Positions 27,260 to 36,201 of a stretch of 64,000 bases of DNA are shown piece by piece (position 1 is the stretch's first letter; every line of letters starts with the position of its first letter). Both the position numbers and the translations under genes were made by a program. Source of the DNA: an uncultured Tateyamaria sp. (GTDB lineage Bacteria; Pseudomonadota; Alphaproteobacteria; Rhodobacterales; Rhodobacteraceae); the NCBI GenBank assembly GCA_947501275.1, contig CANMVD010000003.1, forward strand, positions 417,720 to 481,719, written 5' to 3'. The notes under the pieces are model-generated. The model was given only the letters and a program-made list of their open reading frames with translations, had not been told where the DNA came from and did not search any database.

Positions 27260-28017
27260 TGCTTGAGACGTTCCTTCCCACAATGGATCCGGTTCAGGCC
27301 GCCATTCTGGCCTCTATCTTCCTGCTGGCCGGTATCGTCAAAGGGTTCCTCGGCATTGGCCTGCCTGCCGCCGCCATGGCGCTGCTGACGCTTGTTCTGC
27401 CCCCGACCGAGGCTATACCCCTGCTGTGGCTGCCCATCCTGATGACGAACCTGCTGCAATTCACCCGCGCGCAGGACAAGGCCGAAGTGTCGCGGCGGTA
27501 CTGGCTGTTTGCCGTCGCCATCATCGTCAGCATCTTTGTGACATCCATGTTTATTGCGGACTATCCAACGGCGCTTTTGACGGTTGCCATTGGCGTGGCG
27601 ATGGTCGTGTTCTCGCTGAACCTGTTGCTGGGTGTGAAGCTGAACATTGGCCCCGGCAAGGGGTGGCAATTCGGCTTTGGCGTATTGTCCGGTGTGCTTG
27701 GGGGGATCAGTTCGATTTGGTCGCCCACGGTCGCGATGTATCTGGTCGCGCGCAACACCTCCAAGGAACAGTTCATCGCCGCGACCGGCTTTCTGTTTCT
27801 GGCAGGCTCTGTTCCGCTGGGCGCAGGACAGGTCGTTGCGGGGATCCTGACGGTGCCGGTGCTGCTCAAATCCCTGCTGGGATTGGGAGTTGTTCTTGTC
27901 GGGTTCCGGATCGGAGAGCTGCTGCGCAATCGCGTGTCGCAAACCCTCTTCCGCTATGCCGTGCTGATCGCGTTCCTCGTGATGGGATTACGGCTGATCT
28001 ATCAGGGGCTGTTCTAA
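27259..28017 (+). CDS. tauE: TauE/SafE family sulfite/anion exporter
   Basis: A 252-residue protein with about eight hydrophobic segments and the TauE/SafE (DUF81) repeats: GIVKGFLGIGLPAAAMALL near the N-terminus and GVLSGVLGGISSIWSPTVAMYLVAR near residue 140. The ATG overlaps the previous stop, and no other in-frame start is supported. Family members export sulfite or sulfoacetate-related anions in sulfonate-degrading bacteria. The convergent operon encodes a SauS/SauT-like pair, whose pathway ends in sulfite release, so this exporter fits as the outlet; the link rests on proximity. Confidence 0.8.
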   Translation: MLETFLPTMDPVQAAILASIFLLAGIVKGFLGIGLPAAAMALLTLVLPPTEAIPLLWLPILMTNLLQFTRAQDKAEVSRRYWLFAVAIIVSIFVTSMFIADYPTALLTVAIGVAMVVFSLNLLLGVKLNIGPGKGWQFGFGVLSGVLGGISSIWSPTVAMYLVARNTSKEQFIAATGFLFLAGSVPLGAGQVVAGILTVPVLLKSLLGLGVVLVGFRIGELLRNRVSQTLFRYAVLIAFLVMGLRLIYQGLF

Positions 28018-28116
28018 AGCGTTATGCGAAAAACCTGTATCACCTAACGCTGCCTGAAATCCATGATTTCAACGCGTCAGGTGATACGTGATGATTCAGG
28101 TATTTCGTCAAACGCT
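28018..28116. repeat. 99-bp nested imperfect palindrome between convergent genes
   Basis: The outer arms 28018-28031 and 28103-28116 are complementary at most positions. The middle arms 28037-28050 and 28074-28087 pair over 14 bases with one G-T wobble. The inner arms 28055-28061 and 28065-28071 pair perfectly around a CAT loop. The left end touches the TauE stop and the right end covers the last codons of the convergent ligase gene. It could act as a two-way terminator, but the three-tier build is more like a short mobile palindromic repeat (MITE- or REP-like). No second copy was seen in the window. Confidence 0.55.
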
Positions 28117-29613
28117 ATGGGCGTCCGCGTACAGCAACTTGTTGAGGTAGAGCCGCTGGATTTTGCCAGAGGGGCCTTTGGGCAGCTCGTCCAGAATATG
28201 CACCATGTCAGGGGCTTTGAACGTGCCCACGCGCTCGACGCACAAAGTACACAGATCCTCTGCTGTCGCCTTTGAACTGGGGCGCAACCGAACCGCAGCC
28301 TCCACCCGTTCACCATATTGCGGGCAGGGCTTGGCGAAGGCGGCCGCTTCCATCACGTCCGGGTGTAGATAGAGCGCTTCGTCGATCTCACGCGGGGCAA
28401 TGTTTTCCCCGCCCTTGATGATCAACTCCTTGAGGCGCCCCGTCACAAAGATGTAGCCATCTGAATCCATCCGCCCCAAATCGCCCGTGCGCAGCCAGCC
28501 ATCGACAAAGGTCTCGGCGGTTACATCGGGGTTCTTGAGGTATTCCTTCATCACGTTGGGGCCGCGGATCTGGATTTCGCCCTCCACGTCTGTGGCGCAC
28601 ACCTGCCCGGTCTCGTTTGCAATACGGGCGTCGTTGCCAAATCCGTAGCCCGCCGAACCGATCTTGTGACCCGCAGGGTCCAACGGGTTGGACGTGCACT
28701 GTGCCGCAGTCTCAGTCAGGCCCATGGATTCCACGATGGGCAGGCCAAAGCGTTTCTGGAACGCTGTCTGCGTCTCTACCGCCAAGGCCGACGAGGCAGA
28801 GCGCGCGAAGCGCAGACGTGCCTTGAGTTCATCCGACGGGGCCGCATCCCCGTGCAGCAAATGGCTGATGATGGTGGGCACAACAGAAAACCACGTAATG
28901 CCCCCCGCCTCGGCCCACTGCCAGAACTTCGACGCGGAAAACCGCGAGACCATGGCGAGCGAGCCACCCGACACGAGGCTCCCCATCACCGTCACGCACA
29001 ACCCGTTGATGTGATAAAACGGCAAGACACCAAAGCCGCGATCCTGATCGGTCAGTGCATGTGCCACCGTGACGGTCCAGCCACCTGCGAGCAGGCTGGA
29101 TTGCGTGTGCACAACCCCCTTGGGCCGTCCGGTTGTGCCGGATGTGTACATCAGCAGTGCATCGTCATGCGCCTCAACTGGATGAAGCGGTGTCGCCATT
29201 TTGGGACCCGGCGCATAAAGCTTGAGCCTGTCCGGAGCGGTCTGCTGAAACACGCCAAGCTGGTCTGGATGAACAAACGCGACCCGCGCCTCGGAATGAT
29301 CAAGCGCATAGGCAATCGCATCAGGTCCCGCCGCCAGATTGATCATCGTGACCCGGAACCCACCGTAAAGCGCTGCAAAAAGCGCAACTGCCCCGCCCAG
29401 ACCGTTTGGATGAATGACAGCGACGCTTTCGCCCTTGGCAATTCCTTGAGTGGTGAGATCCGTGGCGATGGTGGCCGCTTCGGCACGCAACTCGTCCCAC
29501 GTGATCTCTTCCCCGGTTTCAGGGAAGGTCATGGCCACGCCACCGGTCTCGGCACGCGCATCAAGCCAGTCGCGCACCGTACCTGTCGGCGGCGTGTTCC
29601 TGTCAATCTTCAT
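28108..29613 (-). CDS. sauT: Class I adenylate-forming acyl-CoA ligase (probable sulfoacetate-CoA ligase)
   Basis: A 501-residue AMP-forming ligase. The P-loop is MYTSGTTGRPKGVVH (about residue 155), the A5-type motif is ESMGLTETAAQ, and WLRTGDLGRMDSDGYIFVTGRLKELIIKGGENIAP contains the hinge aspartate and the conserved glycine/glutamate pattern. The catalytic lysine is in GPSGKIQRLYL. It activates a carboxylate with ATP and CoA. It overlaps the acylating aldehyde dehydrogenase upstream by 4 bases and follows a TTT importer, and a TauE exporter faces it. That arrangement matches the known SauS/SauT route for sulfoacetate. The family alone would also allow malonate or another short acid. Confidence 0.7.
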   Translation of the reverse strand: MKIDRNTPPTGTVRDWLDARAETGGVAMTFPETGEEITWDELRAEAATIATDLTTQGIAKGESVAVIHPNGLGGAVALFAALYGGFRVTMINLAAGPDAIAYALDHSEARVAFVHPDQLGVFQQTAPDRLKLYAPGPKMATPLHPVEAHDDALLMYTSGTTGRPKGVVHTQSSLLAGGWTVTVAHALTDQDRGFGVLPFYHINGLCVTVMGSLVSGGSLAMVSRFSASKFWQWAEAGGITWFSVVPTIISHLLHGDAAPSDELKARLRFARSASSALAVETQTAFQKRFGLPIVESMGLTETAAQCTSNPLDPAGHKIGSAGYGFGNDARIANETGQVCATDVEGEIQIRGPNVMKEYLKNPDVTAETFVDGWLRTGDLGRMDSDGYIFVTGRLKELIIKGGENIAPREIDEALYLHPDVMEAAAFAKPCPQYGERVEAAVRLRPSSKATAEDLCTLCVERVGTFKAPDMVHILDELPKGPSGKIQRLYLNKLLYADAHSV

Positions 29614-31007
29614 TTGCCCGCCTCGGCCCAGTAGCTTGCAAAAATGTCTTCGACTGCTGGTTCACGGCTGGGAATTTCGCGCACGATTTTCGTGGTCTGC
29701 ATGAAGTGGGTCCAGTGCAGGTTTTCATCAATGGAATTCCCGCCCCAGGACCCACATCCCATGGACAGCGAGAACGGCAGGCCGTTGTTGAAAGCGCCCC
29801 CCGTGGCAAAACAGTGGGCCTGATTGACAATGACACGGCTGGTGGGAACGGCTTGGCCCAGCGTGATGGCCCGATCGTCCTGCGACGAATGCAGCCCCAC
29901 CGAATGCCCGGCCCCCAGATGCAACTGGATCTGGCGCGTGATGGCGACAGCATCTTCAAAATCGCGCGCGCGGTAAAGCGCAAGTACGCGCGACAGCTTT
30001 TCGCCGGATAAGGGGTGATCGGGACCGATACCGGCGGTTTCAACCGCGAGGTATTCGGTGTCATCTGCCACTTCGCCCTCAAGACCAAGCGCCTTGATCA
30101 ATTTGTCGGCGTCCTGCGCAATGGCATTGCGCGCCAGATGCCCGTCTGGCCACAGCATTTTGACAACACGCCCTTCGTCCCGGATCAACGCGCCGCCTGC
30201 ATCCGCCATGGCCGTAACGAAGTCATCATAGATCGCATCAACCACCACCACCGCATTTTCTGACGAGCATGATGTGGCATTATCAAAGGTCTTGGAGGCA
30301 CGGATTTTCTCGGCAGCGACGGCCAGATCCGCCGTCTCATCGACAATCACGGTGACGTTGCCTGCCCCCACAGCCAGCGCAGGTGTGCCACTGGTATAGG
30401 CGCGACGCACGTTGTTCTGAGACCCGGTCACCACAATCGTGTCTGTGTTTTCCAACAGCGCCTGTGTCTTTTCCTTGGAGCCGGGGCCGGGGATCATTTG
30501 CACCAGATCGGGGTTCTCTCCGATCTTCGCAAATTCGGCATAGATATGCTCGAGCAGTCGCTCACAGGTCGGTACACCTTTTGGGCTTGGCGACAGGATG
30601 ATCGCATTGCCGCATTTCAGGGCGTTGATGATGTTGTTGGCAGGCGTTGCGCCCGGGTTGGTCGACGGGACAACCGCTCCGATTACCCCGATGGGGCGGG
30701 CAATTTCGGTGATGCCGGTCGCGGCGTCTTCGCGAATGATACCATAGGACTTCACATCTGCGATGTCGCGCATCAGTCCCAGCGTCTTGCGATGGTTCTT
30801 GATGATCTTGTCAGGCACATTGCCAAGGCCCGTCGTTTTCACCGCCAGCTCAGCCAATTCGCGGTTGCGCCCCGGTTCCATGATCGCCCATGCAGCGGCC
30901 GCTGCGGCCTTGTCGTACCGCGCTTGCGAGCCAGCGTTTTCGTATTCGGTCTGCGCTGTGCGGGCACGTGCAATCATCGCTTTGACGGCATCAATATCAT
31001 CGCTCAT
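29610..31007 (-). CDS. sauS: CoA-acylating aldehyde dehydrogenase (probable sulfoacetaldehyde dehydrogenase)
   Basis: A 465-residue acylating aldehyde dehydrogenase of the AdhE-N/EutE-like group. The cofactor region is PIGVIGAVVPSTNPGATPANNIINALKCGNA-like (about residues 105-135), the glycine-rich stretch GTPALAVGAGNV follows, and the catalytic Cys247 is in FDNATSCSSEN. In the sulfoacetate pathway it reduces sulfoacetyl-CoA to sulfoacetaldehyde, which Xsc then splits to sulfite and acetyl phosphate. Linked ligase, TTT transporter and sulfite exporter genes support this. No xsc gene lies in the window, so the last step must be encoded elsewhere. Acetaldehyde or succinate-semialdehyde use cannot be excluded. 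Confidence 0.72.
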   Translation of the reverse strand: MSDDIDAVKAMIARARTAQTEYENAGSQARYDKAAAAAAWAIMEPGRNRELAELAVKTTGLGNVPDKIIKNHRKTLGLMRDIADVKSYGIIREDAATGITEIARPIGVIGAVVPSTNPGATPANNIINALKCGNAIILSPSPKGVPTCERLLEHIYAEFAKIGENPDLVQMIPGPGSKEKTQALLENTDTIVVTGSQNNVRRAYTSGTPALAVGAGNVTVIVDETADLAVAAEKIRASKTFDNATSCSSENAVVVVDAIYDDFVTAMADAGGALIRDEGRVVKMLWPDGHLARNAIAQDADKLIKALGLEGEVADDTEYLAVETAGIGPDHPLSGEKLSRVLALYRARDFEDAVAITRQIQLHLGAGHSVGLHSSQDDRAITLGQAVPTSRVIVNQAHCFATGGAFNNGLPFSLSMGCGSWGGNSIDENLHWTHFMQTTKIVREIPSREPAVEDIFASYWAEAGK

Positions 31008-31061
31008 GCGATTTCCTCCTGTGGGCGCGGACCGCCCGGATGTAGCTGCTTCGCGCCTGCT

Positions 31062-32552
31062 TTACGCCTTTGTTTTTCCGGGTGCAAAGGCACGGTAGAT
31101 GCTGGCCAGCAGCGTCAGCGTGCCTGCGGCAATCAGCAACGCACAAATCGGGCGCGAGAAATATGTGCCAAGATCGTAGTGGACCATCTGCATCCCTTGC
31201 GCAAAGTTCTGCTCCCCAATCTTGCCGAGGATTAGACCCAGCACGATGCCCGGGATGGAGAACCCGGAGCGGCGCAGCAAGTAGCCAAAGATCCCAGCGA
31301 GGAACATCACCATGACATCCAGCACCAGCCCGCGGCTGATATAGGCACCAATCGTGGCCAACATCAGAATCAACGGCGCAAGAAACTGGAACGGGATTTT
31401 CAGCAGGTTCAGGATCGTCTTGGTCTCGACCACGCCAATGATCAGGATCGACAGGTTTGCGTAGAACATGGCCGCAAAGACCACCCAGATCAGATCGGGC
31501 GAATTGTAAAACACCAGAGGGCCGGGCTCCAGATCGTGCATCTGGAACACGGCCACCATCATGGCCGTCAACGCCCCACCCGGCAGACCAAGTGCGAGCA
31601 GCGGGATCATAGCCGCCCCTGTCGCCGCGTTGTTCGCTGTCTCGGACGAAATGACGCCCTCCATGTTGCCCCTGCCAAAGGAGTCCTTGTCCTTGGACCA
31701 GCGCACCGCCTCGCCATAGCTCATAAAGGCTGCCAAAGTGGCCCCAATGCCCGGCAGGATTCCGCAGAAAAAGCCTACAAGGATCGAGCGCAAGACGGCA
31801 ATCTTGTGCATCCACAACTCAAGGAAAGATGGGAATGACATGGACACTTTGGGGGCTTTATACGTCCCGCCCGCCTTGCGCTCAGCCTGCACAAAGATCT
31901 CGGATACAGCAAAAAAGCCAAGGATCGCGGGGACAAATGCAATGCCCGCCGCCAGATCCCCAATGCCGAAGTTATAACGGTTGATACCGCCCACCGGGTC
32001 TTGCCCGATGGTCGCGATCAGCAAACCGATCAGAACCGACATCCAGCCCTTCCAGATGGTGCGTGCACCCACAGACGAGGCAACAGCCAGACCAAAGAAC
32101 ACAAGCGCAAAGATTTCGGGAGGACCAATGTTGCGGATCGCCCACTTTGCCAAAGGCTCTGTCGCGGCCATCATCACGAGGGCAGACGCGATCCCGCCGA
32201 CGGCAGAACACAGAACAGCGGCGCCAACTGCCTTGCCCGAGCGGCCCTGCTGCGTCATGGGGTAGCCATCAAAGGATGTCGGCGCGTTTTCCGGCGACCC
32301 CGGAATATTGAATAAGATGGCGGTTATGGCGCCTCCATACGTGCCTGTGCAGTAGATCACCGCAAACAACATAACGCCCTGCGTGGCCGTCAGTCCGGCG
32401 GTGAACGGCAGCAAAATCGCGGCAAGTGTCAGCATGCTGACGCCCGGAATGGCGCCAAACAGCATGCCGCCGATCACACCAAACACAAAGATCGCAATGG
32501 TCAGGGGATCCCCAAAAAGGGCCGCACTGCCAGCAAGGAAATTCTCGATCAT
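31062..32552 (-). CDS. tctA: Tripartite tricarboxylate transporter large permease, TctA family
   Basis: About 496 residues with some 11-12 hydrophobic segments, the normal TctA size. Recognised stretches are GALFGAIPGVSMLTLAA-like residues near 30-45, NIPGSPENAPTSFDGYPM (the TctA signature, about residue 80), GILPGIGATLAAFMSYG and LALGLPGGALTAMM. The start at 32552 begins MIENFLAGS; an in-frame extension to 32600 overlaps tctB and is rejected. It works with the TctB and TctC genes upstream as a secondary importer for a carboxylate or sulfonate. The SauS-like gene follows after 54 bases on the same strand. Confidence 0.92.
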   Translation of the reverse strand: MIENFLAGSAALFGDPLTIAIFVFGVIGGMLFGAIPGVSMLTLAAILLPFTAGLTATQGVMLFAVIYCTGTYGGAITAILFNIPGSPENAPTSFDGYPMTQQGRSGKAVGAAVLCSAVGGIASALVMMAATEPLAKWAIRNIGPPEIFALVFFGLAVASSVGARTIWKGWMSVLIGLLIATIGQDPVGGINRYNFGIGDLAAGIAFVPAILGFFAVSEIFVQAERKAGGTYKAPKVSMSFPSFLELWMHKIAVLRSILVGFFCGILPGIGATLAAFMSYGEAVRWSKDKDSFGRGNMEGVISSETANNAATGAAMIPLLALGLPGGALTAMMVAVFQMHDLEPGPLVFYNSPDLIWVVFAAMFYANLSILIIGVVETKTILNLLKIPFQFLAPLILMLATIGAYISRGLVLDVMVMFLAGIFGYLLRRSGFSIPGIVLGLILGKIGEQNFAQGMQMVHYDLGTYFSRPICALLIAAGTLTLLASIYRAFAPGKTKA

Positions 32553-32557
32553 GTTGG

Positions 32558-33112
32558 TTACCAGAGCCCTTGGAGTTTGGTGTTCATGGTCAGTATCCAC
32601 GCGCTGAAGTCATAAAACGGAGACGTGTTGCCCTGCGGCAAAGGCGCATTCAGGATGACAAGGAACAGGCCCAGAAAGATGACGTAGATCACCGCCGTCA
32701 CGATCACGATGGCCTTCCAGCGGCGTTCTCCGAACAGCCACATGATGATGGCGATAAAGAAGGGGGCGCTGAAATAGATCCCAACGGGTTTCAGAAGCCA
32801 TGCAAAGATAAAGGGCACGCCCAACACCGCCAGCATCTTGAAAAGTGTCGCACGATCACTGAAATCAGTGGCGCCTTCGTCGCTGGAACCGATGATGCCT
32901 GACTGAGCGTCTGAACCATTTTTGTATTGGTAATAAAGATTACCCATGATCGCGATGAACAGAAGGCCAACAACAACCCGGGGCCAGCCGGCGGCACCAA
33001 AGATATAGATTTCAATCGGCTGATTGAAATCAAACGAGAAGCCGTAAAATACGGCCACGATCACAAGCCAAATCGCGGCTTCTATCAGATGAGATCTGTT
33101 TAGACGTCCCAA
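32558..33112 (-). CDS. tctB: Tripartite tricarboxylate transporter small permease, TctB family
   Basis: A 184-residue protein with four hydrophobic segments (about residues 8-26, 40-60, 93-125 and 133-155), as in TctB. The GWPRVVVGLLFI and FGERRWKAIVIVTAVIYVIF stretches are family-like. It ends 5 bases before the TctA start and lies downstream of TctC by about 108 bases. The small permease supports the TctA channel; nothing else about it is unusual. Confidence 0.87.
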   Translation of the reverse strand: MGRLNRSHLIEAAIWLVIVAVFYGFSFDFNQPIEIYIFGAAGWPRVVVGLLFIAIMGNLYYQYKNGSDAQSGIIGSSDEGATDFSDRATLFKMLAVLGVPFIFAWLLKPVGIYFSAPFFIAIIMWLFGERRWKAIVIVTAVIYVIFLGLFLVILNAPLPQGNTSPFYDFSAWILTMNTKLQGLW

Positions 33113-33220
33113 TTAAGCCTCCCTAGGCCTCGCAAGTGTTCTGGATCTGGCACAGTGCCACGCGGCACATCTTACGCGTTGGCGCGGCACCACAGGCGCC
33201 GCGCCGGACTGAGGCGTGAT

Positions 33221-34234
33221 TTACTTCACGTCCAATCCCATCTCTTTGTAGACTTCACGGTACTGATCCACGGTACGTGCGATCAGTTCCTTGGCGCCTT
33301 CAGTTTCGCGATAGCTGTCAATCACGGTCATGAACTTGGATTCATTGAACGCCTGATAGCTGTCTTCGCAATAACCGCGCTGGAAGGCCCATTTCAGCCA
33401 CTCCACACGATCCGCAGGGGCGTCTTTGTGCACAAAGAAACCACGGAACCGCAGCAACGGATCAAAGTCCATGCCCATTTCTCGGTGCGTCGGGGTGTCA
33501 GCAAATACGCCGGGACGCTCGTCAAAGATCGTCAGGATTGGCTTGAACTCTCCTGCATCAAGGAAATTGCGTACATCGCCGGGCTGCTCAAACAGCGCGT
33601 CAACCTGACCACCCAACAGGGCACCATACCGGGGGGCACCTTTGTCAAAGGAGATCTGCTGGATTTCCATGCCTGCCGCGTCCGTGATGAAACGCATTGT
33701 CACACGTTCCATCGACCCTTCTTTGGATACATTGGCGATGGTGGCCTTGCCATCCTGCGCCTTGACCCATTCAACAAAGGACGGCCAGTCGGTGAAGCGA
33801 TCTTCGCCCGAACGGATATAGATCTGCGAGAATGTCACTTGCGATACGACAAGCGGGATCAAATCCTCACCAGGGTTGGTGATGGAGGAGTCAAGCGCGT
33901 GCGCCGAGGCCGCATCGTCGATGTGTTCAAGAACGTTATAGCCATCAGCCGGAGCGGCCATGTATGCCGTCATGCCGACTGTACCCGAACCGCCGGGCTT
34001 GTGATCACGGTTGATTGCGACACCCGTCAGGTTCGTGACGGCTTCGGCCATTGCACCAGCAACTTGACCGGATCCACCGGCGGGGCCGTAAGGCACGATC
34101 ATGGTCAACGCACGCTCAGGAAAGCCTCCTGGCTTTTCCATCGAGGTCTCAGATACGGCGCAGGTAAATCCATAGGCGGTCCCGCCCATGGCAATCGCGG
34201 CAGCAAACGCTGCCGTTCCTAGGATATTCTTCAT
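33221..34234 (-). CDS. tctC: Tripartite tricarboxylate transporter substrate-binding protein, TctC family
   Basis: A 337-residue periplasmic receptor with a signal peptide (MKNILGTAAFAAAIAMGGTAYG; cleavage near residue 22). The mature part has PERALTMIVPYGPAGGSGQVAGAM, the ligand-carboxylate loop of TctC/Bug proteins, and later PADGYNVLEH and a TPTHREMGMDF C-terminal lobe segment. It captures the solute for TctAB. Given the downstream SauS/SauT-like genes, sulfoacetate is the suggested ligand. It is the first gene of the operon, and the promoter must lie in the 321-bp gap before it. Confidence 0.9.
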   Translation of the reverse strand: MKNILGTAAFAAAIAMGGTAYGFTCAVSETSMEKPGGFPERALTMIVPYGPAGGSGQVAGAMAEAVTNLTGVAINRDHKPGGSGTVGMTAYMAAPADGYNVLEHIDDAASAHALDSSITNPGEDLIPLVVSQVTFSQIYIRSGEDRFTDWPSFVEWVKAQDGKATIANVSKEGSMERVTMRFITDAAGMEIQQISFDKGAPRYGALLGGQVDALFEQPGDVRNFLDAGEFKPILTIFDERPGVFADTPTHREMGMDFDPLLRFRGFFVHKDAPADRVEWLKWAFQRGYCEDSYQAFNESKFMTVIDSYRETEGAKELIARTVDQYREVYKEMGLDVK

Positions 34235-34555
34235 TTAGTCCTCCCAAACGGTAACCACAGGGGGGAACGTCCACCCCGCAGTCTTCAATTCAAACAGCAG
34301 ACTTCCGGTAGCTCTTTGGCTTTTATTAGTCCGGATTCTCCTGCTCTATGAAATTGATAAGTCAACAATTCCAATCTGTCTATGCAAGCGTTTCCACCGC
34401 ATACACGCTCTGATTGGAAGCAAGTCACCGGTCTGTTGACCCGGTGGGATTTTCGACTGCAACACATTCCGACAATCGATTTGTGCACCCATTTGGTAAC
34501 TGGCACTCAGGTGACTTGTGGCTTGGACCCGGCGTGCGATCGACCTGTCACACTA
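34235..34555. promoter_or_regulatory. Intergenic region upstream of the TTT/sau operon
   Basis: A 321-bp gap between the aconitase X small-subunit stop and tctC. At 34354-34368 there is a partial palindrome TTGATAAGTCAACAA (5 of 7 arm positions match), the kind of site GntR-type repressors use. No gene is visible. A promoter for tctC is expected here; the operator is only a suggestion. Confidence 0.3.
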
Positions 34556-34969
34556 TCAAGCGGGGTAAAGTGTCACTTCTCCGGCGTCCGGGTTGACCTC
34601 GACATCGTCTCCAGTTGCGATCAGTTGTGTAACGTCGCCATGTTCAAACCTGTCACACATGGCCAAATTTGCCAGTGCAGCACCTTGTGCGAGGATCGTG
34701 TTGGCCGAGTTGAGCAAAATGGCTTTGGGCGAGATTCCCCGCGACGTCATTTCGTGCAGCATCCAGGCTGTCGCGACCCCTCCCTTGGCGGTGTTCAAAA
34801 CAAGGATTACATCACGATAGCTTTGGCCGTACAGCTTGTGTTGAGGACGCGAAAAAACGCCGTTGATACGATCAAGATCATAGCGTGCCGAAAAATTGTC
34901 GTCAGCGACAAGCGCCGTGCCGCGGACTTTTGGACCAATCCCAACGTGGCATTTGAGCAGTTTGGGCAT
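34556..34969 (-). CDS. Aconitase X swivel (small) subunit, DUF126 family
   Basis: A 137-residue swivel-domain protein. The start at 34969 (MPKLLKCHVGIGPKVRG) overlaps the large-subunit stop by a base, as expected for the pair; an in-frame extension to 35137 lies inside the large subunit. The KVRGTALVADDNFSARYD beta strand, the LNTAKGGVATAWMLHEM glycine-rich turn and the ILLNSANTILAQGA segment are the conserved parts of DUF126. It joins the large subunit to complete the active site, moving over the Fe-S cluster. The family includes cis-3-hydroxy-L-proline dehydratases and mevalonate-5-phosphate dehydratase. Confidence 0.83.
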   Translation of the reverse strand: MPKLLKCHVGIGPKVRGTALVADDNFSARYDLDRINGVFSRPQHKLYGQSYRDVILVLNTAKGGVATAWMLHEMTSRGISPKAILLNSANTILAQGAALANLAMCDRFEHGDVTQLIATGDDVEVNPDAGEVTLYPA

Positions 34970-36201
34970 CACACGATTACTCCCTTTTCCGCAGAGGCGA
35001 CGCAGGCCTCCATCGAAGCCAACGCAGGCAGGTAGCCATATCCACCGAGGATGTTGACGATCTTCGCCGAATTGCTCAGCAACCGTTTCCAACCATTTGC
35101 CTCGCCGATTTCGCGGGCGTATTGTTGGTAAAAACACGTGCCAGTCAGGACCGTGCCGCCGAAATCTTCGATTTTTTGCACAAAACCCATGCGTGCTGCA
35201 TCACCATAAACCTGCGAAGGCGTGCACACGATCAAGTCTGTGTTGATATGGCGTCGTCGCCCATCACACAGGGCCGCAACCTGTCCCATTTCGACAAGGC
35301 TGAGTTGGGGGGCGGCGAACACCACGACATCCACCTTTTCACCCACAGCGCCGAACGGTTGATACATGTCGTGCAGGTCTTCCTGTGTGATCTCGCGTGG
35401 CTCAAGGACGTGCCCCTCAACATCCTCAATCGCTGCGCATTCCGGGGTTATGCCGACCATGTGAAACAAAGGGGTAGACCCATAGCTGGCCATCGCGGCG
35501 CCCATATGTTTGGCTTGATCGGATGTGGGCGCTTTGGAAATCCCTTCAATTACGGGAACCTCCCAGTAGCTGCCCGACATACGCCCAATTGTTGCGCCCA
35601 GAATACCCCATTCCATCAGGTCATTGGGTTGGTGTGATACGACATACCGCTTTGTGGCTCGGCGATGACGATCCAGATGCAATCCGTATCGCGGTGTGCG
35701 CCCGGTCAAGCCAGCTGCCAACGCCGAAGGCCCACCTTCGAAATTGGACCGCGCGCCGCATATCGAATTGGAGTAGATGACCACACCCGTATCGCCGTAG
35801 GCAACATGATCTCCGCGCAGCGGCGGCATGATAGTTTGATAGTTGATACACGTGTCAGTCATCATGATGCCGATGGACATGCAGGCAGCAATAAAGCGGC
35901 GCTCCAGATTGGCCATCTCTTCTGACTGTCCGAGCGGTTTGTAGTAACTCAAGTCGACCCCGCGCGGATCTGTGATCATCGGGATCGCGACGCGGGCACC
36001 TTGTGACGCGAACCTTTCCATGAACGCGACGCCCGCAGCGCCAAGGCTCTCCGGGTCCGCCATCATATGTGCTTGACTGACTTCGACCATGTCTTCCGCG
36101 TCAAACATCCGCCCGACCTGGATCTGATGATTGATCGCCCAAGAACACGCTGGCCCAAATTCACCTGCGCGCATGGACCGTTCTTTTTCTGACAGCTTCA
36201 C
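34969..36201 (-). CDS. Aconitase X catalytic (large) subunit, DUF521 family
   Basis: A 410-residue protein of the aconitase X family. Three candidate Fe-S cysteines are visible in MMTDTCINYQ (about residue 115), YSNSICGARSNFEGGPSA (about 147) and LTGTCFYQQY (near 355). Bacterial two-subunit members dehydrate cis-3-hydroxy-L-proline or related hydroxy acids. There are no other proline-catabolism genes beside it. It lies on the same strand as the TTT/sau operon but 321 bases away and may be a separate unit. The product of dehydration is therefore not predicted. Confidence 0.83.
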   Translation of the reverse strand: MKLSEKERSMRAGEFGPACSWAINHQIQVGRMFDAEDMVEVSQAHMMADPESLGAAGVAFMERFASQGARVAIPMITDPRGVDLSYYKPLGQSEEMANLERRFIAACMSIGIMMTDTCINYQTIMPPLRGDHVAYGDTGVVIYSNSICGARSNFEGGPSALAAGLTGRTPRYGLHLDRHRRATKRYVVSHQPNDLMEWGILGATIGRMSGSYWEVPVIEGISKAPTSDQAKHMGAAMASYGSTPLFHMVGITPECAAIEDVEGHVLEPREITQEDLHDMYQPFGAVGEKVDVVVFAAPQLSLVEMGQVAALCDGRRRHINTDLIVCTPSQVYGDAARMGFVQKIEDFGGTVLTGTCFYQQYAREIGEANGWKRLLSNSAKIVNILGGYGYLPALASMEACVASAEKGVIV

